DNA of 64,000 bases. Source: Bacteroidota bacterium. Lineage in GTDB: Bacteria > Bacteroidota > Bacteroidia > Chitinophagales > Chitinophagaceae. Under the pieces are notes generated by a model. It was not told the origin of the DNA. It worked only from the letters and a program-made list of their open reading frames with translations, and searched no databases. The stretch spans positions 21,269 to 85,268 of the forward strand of contig JAFDXG010000005.1 of assembly GCA_018268105.1 (NCBI GenBank). The letters run 5' to 3'. Shown here one piece after another: positions 44,238-54,500 of the stretch. The position numbers and the translations under genes were made by a program. Each line of letters opens with the position of its first letter. Within the stretch, counting starts at the first letter, position 1.

Positions 44238-44858
44238 CTATGAATTTAGCAATTTAGCCGCATTAATTCCCTCACAAAAAAGGAGGTCAATAATACTCAG
44301 GTTTGGTTGAAATCCTAACTGGTTTTCAAAAACCTGTTTATATACAGGGCAGTCCCCGGCATAATTCAGGATATTTTTAGGTAATATCTCATTACGATAA
44401 TCTGTTATGTTATTATCCAATAGATGTTTTTCAAAATGCTCTGTAAAAATCACTTTCAGGTCAAGATTTAGTTTTTCCAAAACCCAATACATGAGATCAG
44501 TATTCCAATCCCAAAGATAGGTGTACCTGGTATTATAAAATTTTAATAGCTCCTCAGCATAAAACTCAAACCATGGAGAGCGGTTATATGCAGAAGTTAT
44601 TCCCCGCCAATGAATCATCTGCCATTTTTTCATGTTGTCAATTTTTACATCCTTTATTATCTCCTTAATATTTCGTCCCCCTGCTATGGGAATGCTAAGA
44701 TCAATTAAACCATTAGAAGAAGCAATTGTACAACGGTTGCGAAAACTCATTTTTTGCCAACGTTCATATTGTTCTAGTATTATATATTTTGCTTTAATTG
44801 AATTTTTATATGTAATAATAGGTGCTAAATATTGTAAATCAATTAGTATAGTTATCAT
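44238..44858 (-). CDS. WbqC family protein
   Basis: 206 residues. Family blocks are IDLQYLAPIITYKNSI, YERWQKMSFRNRCTIASSNG, LSIPIAGGRN and WHWRGITSAYNRSPWFEFYAEEL. WbqC proteins occur in O-antigen or polysaccharide and sugar-amine gene clusters, but the reaction is not settled. It is first of a three-gene minus-strand run. The 294-nt upstream gap to the LEA-like gene is very AT-rich, with an imperfect AT hairpin near 44920-44960, and holds no gene that I can support. Confidence 0.83.
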   Translation of the reverse strand: MITILIDLQYLAPIITYKNSIKAKYIILEQYERWQKMSFRNRCTIASSNGLIDLSIPIAGGRNIKEIIKDVKIDNMKKWQMIHWRGITSAYNRSPWFEFYAEELLKFYNTRYTYLWDWNTDLMYWVLEKLNLDLKVIFTEHFEKHLLDNNITDYRNEILPKNILNYAGDCPVYKQVFENQLGFQPNLSIIDLLFCEGINAAKLLNS

Positions 44859-45152
44859 ATTAAATTAATGTAATTTTTTTTATACCATCCAATATATTTC
44901 CCCATTTTCTATAGAAAAAAGCATCTGTATATATATTTAATAAATATAGATGATACCAAATAAATATGTCATTATTAATTAATTATAAATATTTTTTGCA
45001 ACTAAAATTATTAGTTTATGATTTTGATTTGATTTGACAAAATTGCAGTATTTAAAGCTAATATTCTTAGTCTGTCTTTTTACTATTTTTTAACCCTATT
45101 TTCTTTACAAGTTTTAAACAGTCGCTTAATTTGCATTGCAGCAAAATGAAAT

Positions 45153-45611
45153 ATGAAAAATAAAAAGTTCACTCCCCTCCTATCTTTTTTTTCAGTGATG
45201 TTAATGTTTTCGTGCAGACAAATTGTCGCACCAGAATATATTGGAATAGAAAATTTACAGTTAGGAGCAAGCAGTTTTACCAACACCACCCTATCAGCAG
45301 ATGTGCGATTATACAACCCTAATAAGTCAAATCTTGTATTCAAATCCGGCAGTCTTGATATTTTTATTGACAACAGAAAACTCGGTCACACGGAATTAGA
45401 TTCTACCATAAATATTCCCCGACAGGATACCTTTAGCATTCCGCTGGTGGTAAAGCTGGACTTAGTGAATGTGATAGGAAATGCGCTTTCAATGGGATTA
45501 AAAGATTCTGTAATAGTGAAGCTAACCGGAAAAGTAAAAGTGGGAAGATCCGGAGTCTTTATTACAAAACCTGTCAATTATGAACAGAAAGAAAAACTTG
45601 ATCTATTTTGA
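45153..45611 (+). CDS. LEA type 2-like lipoprotein
   Basis: 152 residues. The lipoprotein signal MKNKKFTPLLSFFSVMLMFSC ends at Cys21. The mature part is one LEA14/WHy-like beta domain: IENLQLGASSF, LSADVRLYNPNKSNLVFKSG and FIDNRKLGHTELDSTI, with the typical NP dipeptide. Bacterial LEA2 domains are secreted or membrane-held with unknown roles. It is monocistronic and followed by a clear hairpin terminator. The start is fixed by the signal peptide. Confidence 0.85.
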   Translation: MKNKKFTPLLSFFSVMLMFSCRQIVAPEYIGIENLQLGASSFTNTTLSADVRLYNPNKSNLVFKSGSLDIFIDNRKLGHTELDSTINIPRQDTFSIPLVVKLDLVNVIGNALSMGLKDSVIVKLTGKVKVGRSGVFITKPVNYEQKEKLDLF

Positions 45612-45630
45612 GGAGTTACAGTAAAAAAGA

Positions 45631-45672
45631 AAAGCTCCCGGATCTACATTAGGATAGAGGATCAGGAGCTTT
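45631..45672 (+). terminator. Hairpin terminator after the LEA-like gene
   Basis: The arms AAAGCTCCCGGATC (45631-45644) and GATCAGGAGCTTT (45660-45672) pair with one bulged or mismatched base around a 15-nt loop. A long A run precedes the stem, so it would also be U-tailed for transcripts arriving from the right. The remaining 45673-45920 is AT-rich and I see no gene or RNA in it. Confidence 0.65.
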
Positions 45673-45920
45673 CATAGGATGTTACTTCAAAGGATAATTG
45701 GACAATTTGGATTTTTCTTACAGGATCTTGGATTTTTTATTTGGTTTTCCACAGAATAAAAAGGTCATGTTTTATTAATAGGTTAATGCTATATTCTTTT
45801 TTAATAAGATTAATTAACAGATATATAACGCAGATTAAAGTATAAATTGCCTTCTACTTTGCATTTTTTTAGGAAAACTAAACTTTACCGGCAAAAAGTA
45901 AGTAAATTCCCTAAGTAATT

Positions 45921-46139
45921 CTATTTATTCAATGGATTCCGTCTGTTTTCCCAGATATAATTTTTCACATTCATCCAGAAAGCGACAAACATATAAATAA
46001 TAATAGGCGACCCCATTGTAAGCAGTGAGATGTAGATAAAATGTTTCCGGATTACAGAGCTTGCAATCCCCACTTTTTCGCCAATATAAGAGCAAACACC
46101 AAACACCTGCCACTCTATAAATTGCTTGAATCTGTTCAT
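45921..46139 (-). CDS. PspC domain-containing small membrane protein
   Basis: 72 residues. WQVFGVCSYIGEKVGIASSVIRKHFIY is the PspC start, followed by one membrane helix at about 34-55 and a basic tail. PspC proteins are inner-membrane parts of phage-shock-type envelope stress systems in proteobacteria; in Bacteroidota short stand-alone versions are common and their partners unclear. No pspA is near. It is divergent from aconitase. Confidence 0.8.
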   Translation of the reverse strand: MNRFKQFIEWQVFGVCSYIGEKVGIASSVIRKHFIYISLLTMGSPIIIYMFVAFWMNVKNYIWENRRNPLNK

Positions 46140-46182
46140 AATGCTAAATTAAAAAAAATTAATAACGTTCCATACCAAATGC

Positions 46183-46215
46183 TTGTTATGAAAACTGCAT
46201 TTTTTGGTAATTTCG
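46183..46215 (+). promoter_or_regulatory. Candidate promoter of the aconitase gene
   Basis: TTG at 46183-46185 is followed after 22 nt by TAATTTCG (46208-46215), one mismatch from TAnnTTTG. It would give a leader of roughly 80 nt to the ATG at 46303. Confidence 0.3.
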
Positions 46216-46302
46216 CAACGCTTTAATAAGCCAGGTAATATAATACCTGTCCACTATACAGATACTATACCGGCTTACGACAAACTAAAAAAACTAATAT
46301 TT

Positions 46303-48567
46303 ATGGTTTTCGATCTCGATCTCATTAAAAAAACCTATTCAGAAATGCCCGGGAAAGTAACTGCGGCACGTAAACTGACAGGGACGCCCCTTACTCTTGC
46401 TGAAAAAATATTGTATGCCCATCTTTTTGAACCGGCAAAAAAAGCATACCAGCGGGGCAAAGATTATGTAGATTTTGCACCCGACCGTGTTGCTATGCAA
46501 GATGCCACTGCTCAAATGGCTTTGCTGCAATTTATGACTTGCGGCAGAGATAAGGTAGCTGTGCCGTCTACCGTGCATTGTGATCACCTGATACAGGCAA
46601 AAATTGGCGCAGAAAAAGACCTTGCTGCCGCCATCGATGTCAACAGGGAAGTATATGACTTCCTTTCTTCTATTTCCAATAAATATGGTATTGGTTTTTG
46701 GAAAGCCGGTGCAGGAATCATTCACCAGGTAGTGCTGGAAAACTATGCATTTCCCGGAGGGATGATGATAGGCACCGATTCACACACGCCTAATGCCGGA
46801 GGTCTGGGTATGGTAGCAATAGGTGTTGGCGGTGCAGACGCCGTAGATGTAATGGCAGGGCTGCCCTGGGAACTTAAAATGCCAAAACTTATTGGAATAA
46901 AACTTACGGGGAAGCTTAGTGGCTGGGTTTCGCCCAAAGATATTATTCTGAAAGTAGCAGGAATACTTACTGTAAAAGGTGGTACTGGAGCAATTGTGGA
47001 ATATTTTGGGGAAGGCGCAGATAGTCTGAGTGCAACCGGAAAAGGTACTATTTGTAATATGGGGGCAGAGATAGGTGCAACTTGTTCTTTATTTGCTTAC
47101 GATGAAAAAATGTCTGCTTATCTTAAAGCTACTCAAAGAGAGGAAGTAGCTGCCCTGGCTGATGGTATTAAAGAATATTTGCGGCCTGATCCTGAAGTTT
47201 ATACAGATCCTTCGAAGTACTACGATCAACTGATAGAGATCAATCTGAGCGAACTGGAACCTTATGTAAATGGCCCGTTTACTCCTGATCTTGCATGGCC
47301 GATCAGCAAATTCGGTGAGGCTGTAAAGACCAACCAATGGCCAGAAAGATTAGAAGTGGCGTTGATAGGTTCCTGTACCAATTCCTCATACGAGGATATT
47401 AGCCGCTCAGCATCACTGGCTCAGCAGGCTATTGATAAAAAACTAAAAACTAAAGCTGAGTTCACTATTACCCCCGGCAGTGAGCTTGTAAGGCATACTA
47501 TTGAAAAAGACGGATTTTTGAATACATTTAATAAAATAGGCGGTGTAGTATTGGCTAACGCTTGCGGACCCTGTATAGGACAATGGGCAAGACATATTGA
47601 CGATCCCAACCGCAAAAACTCTATTATCACATCCTTCAACAGAAATTTTGCAAAACGTAATGACGGTTTAGCCAGCACACACGCTTTTGTGGCTTCACCA
47701 GAAATTGTAACCGCTTTTGCTATTGCCGGTGATCTTACTTTCAACCCGCTTAAAGACAAACTGAAAAACCAGAATGGTGAAGAAGTAATGCTTGACGAAC
47801 CCACAGGTGTAGAGTTGCCCCCCAAAGGATTTTCTGTAGACGATCCGGGTTACCAGGCCCCTGCAAAGGATGGCAGCAATGTGGAAGTGATTGTAAAATC
47901 AGATTCTCAACGCCTGCAGTTATTGTCTCCATTTACACCCTGGGAAGGTACTGATCTTAAAGGGCTCAAATTGCTTATTAAAGCAAAAGGCAAATGTACT
48001 ACTGACCATATTTCAATGGCAGGCCCCTGGTTGAAGTTTCGTGGTCATTTAGATAATATCAGTAACAATATGCTGATCGGCGCTATTAATTTTTACAATG
48101 AAAAGACCGATACCGTAAAAAACCAGTTAACCGGCGAATATGGTCCGGTACCGGCAACCGCCAGAGCATATAAAGCAGCGGGGATTGGCAGTGTAGTAGT
48201 AGGTGATGAAAACTATGGTGAAGGTTCAAGCCGTGAACATGCAGCCATGGAACCCCGTCATCTGGGTGTGCGTGCCATTATTGTCAGAAGTTTTGCTCGC
48301 ATTCACGAAACCAATCTGAAAAAACAGGGTATGCTTGCACTTACTTTCGCCAACAAGGAAGACTATGACAAGATACAGGAAGACGATAGTATTGACATCA
48401 TTGGACTGGAAAGCTTTATACCCGGCAAACCGCTCACCGTTGTGTTACATCACAAAGATGGTACATCAACGCAGATCAGCGTAAACCACACCTATAATGA
48501 GCCTCAAATACAATGGTTCAGAGAAGGGGGGGCACTTAACCTGATCAGAAAACAATTTGCGAAATAA
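46303..48567 (+). CDS. Aconitate hydratase
   Basis: 754 residues from the ATG at 46303. The frame is open to 46204, but that region encodes a non-conserved extension, and [19 protein letters not shown] is the expected N-terminus. The [4Fe-4S] ligands are Cys in [11 protein letters not shown] and the pair in [10 protein letters not shown]. The swivel domain has [19 protein letters not shown] near residue 645. It interconverts citrate and isocitrate in the TCA cycle. The length and layout match the mitochondrial-type aconitases of Bacteroidota, not AcnB. It is monocistronic with a strong terminator. Confidence 0.95.
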   Translation: MVFDLDLIKKTYSEMPGKVTAARKLTGTPLTLAEKILYAHLFEPAKKAYQRGKDYVDFAPDRVAMQDATAQMALLQFMTCGRDKVAVPSTVHCDHLIQAKIGAEKDLAAAIDVNREVYDFLSSISNKYGIGFWKAGAGIIHQVVLENYAFPGGMMIGTDSHTPNAGGLGMVAIGVGGADAVDVMAGLPWELKMPKLIGIKLTGKLSGWVSPKDIILKVAGILTVKGGTGAIVEYFGEGADSLSATGKGTICNMGAEIGATCSLFAYDEKMSAYLKATQREEVAALADGIKEYLRPDPEVYTDPSKYYDQLIEINLSELEPYVNGPFTPDLAWPISKFGEAVKTNQWPERLEVALIGSCTNSSYEDISRSASLAQQAIDKKLKTKAEFTITPGSELVRHTIEKDGFLNTFNKIGGVVLANACGPCIGQWARHIDDPNRKNSIITSFNRNFAKRNDGLASTHAFVASPEIVTAFAIAGDLTFNPLKDKLKNQNGEEVMLDEPTGVELPPKGFSVDDPGYQAPAKDGSNVEVIVKSDSQRLQLLSPFTPWEGTDLKGLKLLIKAKGKCTTDHISMAGPWLKFRGHLDNISNNMLIGAINFYNEKTDTVKNQLTGEYGPVPATARAYKAAGIGSVVVGDENYGEGSSREHAAMEPRHLGVRAIIVRSFARIHETNLKKQGMLALTFANKEDYDKIQEDDSIDIIGLESFIPGKPLTVVLHHKDGTSTQISVNHTYNEPQIQWFREGGALNLIRKQFAK

Positions 48568-48590
48568 AACCCCGGGGAAATATTTCCCAT

Positions 48591-48625
48591 AAAAAAAACC
48601 TCCGATTCTATCGGAGGTTTTTTTT
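48591..48625. terminator. Bidirectional intrinsic terminator after aconitase
   Basis: The stem AACCTCCGA / TCGGAGGTT with a 5-nt loop (TTCTA) is flanked by an A8 run on the left and a T8 run on the right. It can end aconitase transcription (+) and that of the convergent SMR gene (-). Confidence 0.9.
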
Positions 48626-48663
48626 ATTTTTTAAGCGCTATAACTATACTGCAAATACTCAAA

Positions 48664-48990
48664 CTATATAGCTTCTGCAGAGGAAAGTTTTAATCCTACA
48701 ATAGAAGCAATCAGCAGAAAAATGAAAAATAACCTCCAAAATGTTGCAGGCTCCCTGAATATCAATATTCCTACTACTACAGAACCTGCTGCGCCAATTC
48801 CCGTCCATACCGCATAACTTGTACCTAATGGTATAGTCTGAATTGCTTTATTGAGTAATAAAAAACTCATTGTAATCGAGAAGAAAAAACCGATACTCCA
48901 ACCCAAATGTTTGAAATTTTCACTCATCTTTAAACAAGTAGTGAAAGCAATTTCAAAAAAACCTGCAATAATAAGAATAAACCACGCCAT
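48664..48990 (-). CDS. Small multidrug resistance (SMR) family transporter
   Basis: 108 residues with four membrane helices. The essential membrane Glu is Glu13 (FFEIAFTTCLKMSE). TSYAVWTGIGAAGSVVVGI is the family signature in helix 3. SMR dual-topology dimers export quaternary ammonium compounds or, in the Gdx subgroup, guanidinium; sequence alone does not decide here. No guanidine riboswitch is visible upstream, where only the terminator of the DUF937 gene and a short AT-rich stretch occur. Confidence 0.92.
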   Translation of the reverse strand: MAWFILIIAGFFEIAFTTCLKMSENFKHLGWSIGFFFSITMSFLLLNKAIQTIPLGTSYAVWTGIGAAGSVVVGILIFREPATFWRLFFIFLLIASIVGLKLSSAEAI

Positions 48991-49037
48991 AATTTACATT
49001 TTTGTAGGGAAGATAATTACAAAAATTATTCAAAAAA

Positions 49038-49062
49038 AAGAGGAGAAACAATTTCTCCTCTT
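49038..49062 (-). terminator. Intrinsic terminator after the DUF937 gene
   Basis: The stem AAGAGGAGAAA / TTTCTCCTCTT has a 3-nt loop. Read on the minus strand, a run of T follows, making a classic terminator just after the stop at 49084 and ahead of the SMR gene. Confidence 0.8.
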
Positions 49063-49083
49063 CCAAATAAGTCTTTTATAAGA

Positions 49084-49653
49084 TCATCCTCCAAATAATC
49101 CTTTCAGTTTATCAAGTATTCCACCTGCACCACCTGATTTACTCATCATCTGCATTATATCCTGCAGGTCGGTATCTCCATCGCCATCAAGATCAAGTGC
49201 CCCGCTTTTCGCTTTTGATAAAAGTCCGGCAATATCCATTCCTGATGTCTGACCGCCTGAGAATTTGTTAAATATATCCTGAATGTTGAAACTGCTGTCG
49301 TTCGGATCGTTTGTTTTACTCACAAGACTACTTAGCACACTTGGGATAAGGCTGCTGGCTATGCTACCTGCCGACTGACTATTAATCCCAAATTTGGACA
49401 TCAGGTTTTCTATTAGTCCGCCAGATAAAGATTGTGCAATATTATTGGTAGTTGTTCCCTGATTCTGGCCACTGAACATTTTAATAATGTCTTTTAATCC
49501 ACCAGATTGGGAAAAAAGTCCTTGCAAACCACCCGCTATAGAGTTGGTTGCTTCAGAAATTGCTTCATTATTTCGATCATTAGGTATAGCCGGGTTATTA
49601 ATGATAGCATCCCCTGCATGTTGTTTAACCAGATCTAATAAATTTTCAAACAT
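49084..49653 (-). CDS. DUF937-like helical protein with a calcium-binding-type loop
   Basis: 189 residues without a signal peptide. The N-terminal half is rich in Gly, Ser, Asn and short hydrophobic helices (ISEATNSIAGGLQGLFSQSGG, SIASSLIPSVLSSLV), as in DUF937/YidB-like proteins. A C-terminal loop LDLDGDGDTDLQDIMQM (about 154-170) follows the EF-hand or dockerin DxDxDG pattern, so it may bind Ca2+. The tail GGILDKLKGLFGG is glycine-rich. The role is unknown. It is monocistronic with its own terminator. Confidence 0.78.
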   Translation of the reverse strand: MFENLLDLVKQHAGDAIINNPAIPNDRNNEAISEATNSIAGGLQGLFSQSGGLKDIIKMFSGQNQGTTTNNIAQSLSGGLIENLMSKFGINSQSAGSIASSLIPSVLSSLVSKTNDPNDSSFNIQDIFNKFSGGQTSGMDIAGLLSKAKSGALDLDGDGDTDLQDIMQMMSKSGGAGGILDKLKGLFGG

Positions 49654-49737
49654 AATTTTTATTTTAATTTTGAAGTCGCTTAGTTAAAGGTAAACGTTGT
49701 ATCCTTATTAATCATTATTTTTTTACACATCCATATT

Positions 49738-50277
49738 ATGAACTCACTAGGCAAAATATTTCTTGCTTCTGTTATTTCAAGAGTAATCTATTACAAAGAA
49801 CTTGCAGAAAAGACTTTTAGCCAGTTGGAAGACCAGGATTTCCACTACCAGCCCAATAATCAGTCAAACAGTATTGCCATTATTATACAGCATATGAGCG
49901 GGAATATGCAGAGCAGGTGGACCAATTTTCTTACAGAAGACGGAGAGAAATCCTGGCGTAACCGGGATAGGGAATTTAACAACCGAAAACTTACCAGGTT
50001 GCAACTGATGGAGATATGGGAAAAAGGATGGAAATGTTTTATTGACGCATTACTGTATTTGAAAGAAGAAGATTTGCTCAAAACGATTCACATTCGTAAG
50101 GAATCTTTGGTGGTGGTTGATGCTATTAACCGGCAGCTTGCACATTACCCTCACCACGTAGGACAGATTGTATATATAGGAAAAATGTTACGTGGTGATA
50201 AATGGCAAAGCCTTTCTATCGCTAAGGGGCAATCAGATGACTATAACCAAATGATGTCTGATAAATTTAACAGTTAA
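49738..50277 (+). CDS. DUF1572 / DinB-superfamily protein
   Basis: 179 residues, a four-helix-bundle pattern. Candidate metal ligands are His in IIIQHMSGNM (about residue 52) and the pair in LAHYPHHVGQIVYIGKML (about 135-152), the typical DinB/YfiT arrangement. DUF1572 members are common in Bacteroidota and Firmicutes; DinB-like proteins include metal-dependent thiol S-transferases, but this protein's substrate is unknown. It stands alone between divergent and convergent genes. Confidence 0.88.
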   Translation: MNSLGKIFLASVISRVIYYKELAEKTFSQLEDQDFHYQPNNQSNSIAIIIQHMSGNMQSRWTNFLTEDGEKSWRNRDREFNNRKLTRLQLMEIWEKGWKCFIDALLYLKEEDLLKTIHIRKESLVVVDAINRQLAHYPHHVGQIVYIGKMLRGDKWQSLSIAKGQSDDYNQMMSDKFNS

Positions 50278-50323
50278 ATATTTTACTCTTCCCAATTTAA
50301 TTGATATAATATTACCGGCTTTA

Positions 50324-51376
50324 TTACTCCTTAATATCCTTATACATTCCAATCACCGGTTTTCCATCAGCTTTAATAAATCCTCGGTACATACCGGCAG
50401 TATTGAATGGCATAGTAAAATTTCCGTTTCTGTCAACGGCAATCATACCACCATCGCCGCCAAGTGCCGGCAGGCGTTTCATTATCATTTCATCGGCAGC
50501 ATTTTTCAAATCCCATTTTCCATATTCCATCATATCGCTTACTGACTTTGCCATTACTAACCGTATATAAAATTCACCCCAGCCGGTACAGCTAATGGCA
50601 CATGTAGCATTACTGGCATAGGTACCTGCTCCGATAACAGGAGAATCCCCTATCCTGCCAAACATTTTATTAGTCATTCCCCCTGTGCTGGTTGCCGCAG
50701 CAAGATTTCCTTCTGCGTCAAGTGCCACAGCCCCTACGGTACCGAATTTTGAGTCTGGATAGATATTTGCCGGCCTGGTATCATTGTACGAATGACCTCC
50801 TGACTTACTTAAAGAATCTTCTTTTTTTACCTGCTGAAGAAGCTGCCATCTTTCTTCTGTAAAAAAATAGGAAGGGTCCACAATTTCAAGCCCGGCACTT
50901 GCAGCAAATTTATCAGCGCCTGCCCCGCTCAGCATTACATGATTACTTTTTTCCATTACCGCCCGTGCAGCGCTCACAGGGTTTTTAACAATGGTGACCC
51001 CGGCAACTGCTCCGGCAGAGAGGGTTTTTCCATTCATAATGGAGGCATCTAATTCATTCTTGCCCTCATGGGTAAAAACCGCCCCCTTCCCCGCATTAAA
51101 CAGCGGACAATCTTCCAATACTCTTACGGCTGCTTCTACTGCATCCAGGGATCTGCCACCTTTGCTGAGGATATTGTATCCGGCTTTTAAAGCATCTGTC
51201 AACGCAGCTGTATATGCAGCTTCTTTTTGGGGTGTCATCCTTTCTTTTTCAATAATACCGGCACCACCGTGAATCACAAGAACAATCTTACTTTTTAATT
51301 GTTGCTGTGATTGTAAACGACCGGTAACACCGATGGCAATAAAACAGATCACACTCAGTTTTACAGGAAATTTCAT
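50324..51376 (-). CDS. Isoaspartyl peptidase / plant-type L-asparaginase, exported
   Basis: 350 residues from the ATG at 51376, where MKFPVKLSVICFIAIGVTG forms a signal peptide; the frame continues to 51475 but with an unlikely extension. It is an Ntn-hydrolase: the precursor would be cleaved before Thr213 in KFGTVGAVAL to free the nucleophile. Other blocks are VIHGGAGIIEKE, LEDCPLFNAGKGAVF and GRIGDSPVIGAGTYA. The enzyme removes isoaspartyl residues from peptides or hydrolyses asparagine, here in the periplasm. Confidence 0.92.
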   Translation of the reverse strand: MKFPVKLSVICFIAIGVTGRLQSQQQLKSKIVLVIHGGAGIIEKERMTPQKEAAYTAALTDALKAGYNILSKGGRSLDAVEAAVRVLEDCPLFNAGKGAVFTHEGKNELDASIMNGKTLSAGAVAGVTIVKNPVSAARAVMEKSNHVMLSGAGADKFAASAGLEIVDPSYFFTEERWQLLQQVKKEDSLSKSGGHSYNDTRPANIYPDSKFGTVGAVALDAEGNLAAATSTGGMTNKMFGRIGDSPVIGAGTYASNATCAISCTGWGEFYIRLVMAKSVSDMMEYGKWDLKNAADEMIMKRLPALGGDGGMIAVDRNGNFTMPFNTAGMYRGFIKADGKPVIGMYKDIKE

Positions 51377-51468
51377 ATATTCAATTTGAGGTAAGATAAT
51401 AAGATTATAATTGCAATAAACAGACTGTTTTAATTTTGCAAAATTTACAATTTTATACTGGCCCCGAA

Positions 51469-51499
51469 TTTGCACATAGCATTGGTTTAAGTAATTTTA
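51469..51499 (+). promoter_or_regulatory. Candidate promoter of the TamB-like gene
   Basis: TTTG (51469-51472), a 19-nt spacer and TAATTTTA (51492-51499) match the Bacteroidota TTTG-N19-TAnnTTTG promoter with one mismatch at the last base. Transcription would begin near 51505, shortly before the coding start. Confidence 0.5.
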
Positions 51500-51549
51500 C
51501 GAATTAATTCTCCAAACTGAGAGCTGTATATAAAATATTAAAAACTGTC

Positions 51550-54500
51550 GTGTTATCTCTGCTGTTTATTATAGTATTGACAGCTATTTTAGTAAATACA
51601 ACTCCATTTCAAAACTTTCTTGTACGCATAGTTGTTGGCCAGTTATCGAAAGAACTTCATACAAAAGTTGCCATCCGGCATGTTGACTTTGGATTATTCA
51701 ATACGATGAATCTTAAAGGTGTTTACATTGAAGATCAAATCAATAATGACACCTTGTTATATGCAGGCAAAATAAAGGTAAATATTACAGACTGGTTTTT
51801 CCTGAAAGATAAGATTGAACTAAAGTATTTAGGACTTGAAGATGCAACTATTGATCTGCATAGGATTGACACCACCTGGAATTTCCAGTTTCTTGCGGAC
51901 TATTTCGGAACATCCTCTGCTTCCACAAAGAAAAAAAAGAAAGTTGAATTATTGCTTAACCAGGTAGATTTGAAAGATGTAAACTTCAGGCAAAGAGATG
52001 AATGGCGGGGTCAGGATCTTGAGTTAACGGTAGGGGAACTTTCACTGAATGCAGACGAGATAAACTTGTCTGAAAAAAAAGTTCATATCAATACCCTTCA
52101 AATAGACAATCCCTTATTCAGGATATATGATTATCCGGGAAGAAGGCCTCCTGTGAAAGTTGCACCTGTCTCAAAGCAAAAAAAAGATTCACTTCAGACA
52201 CCCTTTAATGCCGATGGGTGGGACCTGGTCATTGGTGAGTTGATAATGCATAATGGAGCTTTCAAAAATGACATTAAACGCAACCGAAAAGCATACGACT
52301 ATTTTGACGATAGTCATATTCACTTTTTTGCTATCAACGGCAACCTGAAGAAAGTGGTATTACAACAGGACACCTTAACAGCCGATTTGAGGCTGAGCAC
52401 AAAAGAAAGATCGGGCTTTGTTGTCAACTCGCTAACCTCAAAGTTCAGAATGGAACCCGGGGCAATGATATTTGACAAATTGGATATTCGCACACCATAT
52501 AGCCACCTCAGTCGCTATTATTCCATGCGCTATGATAATTTTGACGATGACATGAGCGATTTTATTACAAATGTGAAGTTGGAGGGAAAATTTACAAAAA
52601 GTACTCTGCACAGCAGGGATATTGCCTATTTTGCACCCGAGCTCAAAAAATGGAATAAACTGATAACGATAAATGGCGATGTAAAAGGAACCATTGATAA
52701 TCTCAGTGCCAAAAACTTTGAAATCGAATCCGGAAAAGACACTCGCCTGATTGGAAATATTAAGATGAACGGGCTCCCCGATATTGATTCGACATATATT
52801 GACTTTCGGGCAAATGATTTCAGGACAAGTTACAAGGATGCCGTTGCACTTATCCCAGACCTGAAAACCATTACTTCACCCCAAATAAGTGCTATAGATT
52901 ATATTCAGTTCAAAGGAAGCTTTACAGGATTTCTTAGGGATTTTGTTACATATGGAACAATTCAAACCAACCTGGGAACAATTACTTCAGATATTAATAT
53001 GAAAATACCGCATCGGGGAGTTCCGGCATATTCGGGTAAAATAGCTACCGGCAATTTTCAACTCGGCAAACTGCTGGAGGTAAATGAACTCGGAGCCATC
53101 TCTTTTGAAGGTAATATCAAAGGAAAAGGATTTAGCTCGGCAACACTTAATACTGCCCTTGACGGGAATTTTGCAGCTTTGGAATACAACAATTACAATT
53201 ACCAGCATATCACTGTAAACGGTAATATGGAGAAAAAACTATTCAATGGTTCCGTAAAAATAAATGACCCAAATGTTATCGCGGAATTAGATGGAGATAT
53301 AGATTTTAATGGATCAAAGCCTGAATTTAATTTCTTTGCAAACATCCAGAGAGGCAACCTCAAAGCGTTAAATTTTTCTAAAGCAGACATGAATGTGATA
53401 GGGAAATTTGACATGAACTTCAATGGAAATAATATTGACAACTTTCTGGGTACAGTAGATTTATTTGATGTTGCCGTTACCCGCAACGATCAGACTTTTG
53501 TATTTGATACACTTACCTTATCTTCTCACGTTATTGATCAGCAAAAAATATTGCAATTAAGAAATACAGAAGCATCAGCTTTCCTCATAGGAAACTTCAA
53601 TATTCATGAACTGCCCGATGCCGTAAAGCAATTTTTGAATAAATATTATCCAGCCTATATACCACCACCCGAAAAGATAATCAGGAACCAAAATTTTCTA
53701 TTTCAACTTGATGTAAAGAATATTGACCAGTACCTCACCCTTATCAATCCGGGACTAAAAGGCTTTAATAACAGTACTATTGTCGGTTCTCTGAATTCAG
53801 AAACGAATCTTATGGCAATCAGTGCGATGATTCCTTATGCCGCCTATAAAAACATTGGCGTACAGGATTTCAGACTTACCGGACAGGGTAATATGGATAG
53901 TCTGAAATTAACCAGTATTATAGGTAATACTATTGTAAATGATAGTCTTCAGTTTCCAGGCAGTAAGATTTCTATTGCTTCTGCCAATAATGTTTCGCAA
54001 CTCAGTATAAGCACTGCAGCTACACAAACAATAAATGATGCCAGGCTATCTGCACAGATTACTAACCTGCAGGACGGAGTAAAAATCCACTTTGATCCTT
54101 CAAGTATAGTACTAAATGAAAAAACATGGAAGATAAATGATGGCGGAGAACTAACTCTGAGTAAAACTTATGTGGATGCCAGAAATGTAAAATTTACAAA
54201 TGGCGACCAGGAAGTATCCGTAGTTACAAGACATTCCGATGTTGGCACCTGGGATGATATTGTAGTGGAAATAAAAAAACTGAACCTGGGAGATTTCCTT
54301 CCCTTTGTAATAAAAGAACCCCGTATTGAAGGTTTGGCTACAGGCAATATCACCTTTGAAGATGCATTCCGGAATATGTATATATCTGCAGACCTTAAAA
54401 CAGAACAACTAAGGCTTGAAAATGATTCAGTAGGTACTGTTGCAGTTACAGGTGCCTGGGATGACAGAAATAAGAAAGCGATTTATGAAGCTATTTCCAA

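Noticed and set aside
44900..44975. AT-rich hairpin upstream of the WbqC gene
   Set aside because: The pairing is imperfect and nearly all A/T, as expected by chance in such sequence. No RNA gene or operator is claimed.
45083..45373. 96-codon minus-strand ORF at the LEA-like gene
   Set aside because: It is antisense to the lipoprotein signal and LEA domain, with no family resemblance.
48991..49083. Guanidine riboswitch upstream of the SMR gene
   Set aside because: The gap is about 90 nt, AT-rich and mostly occupied by the terminator of the DUF937 gene; no riboswitch-like conserved core is visible.
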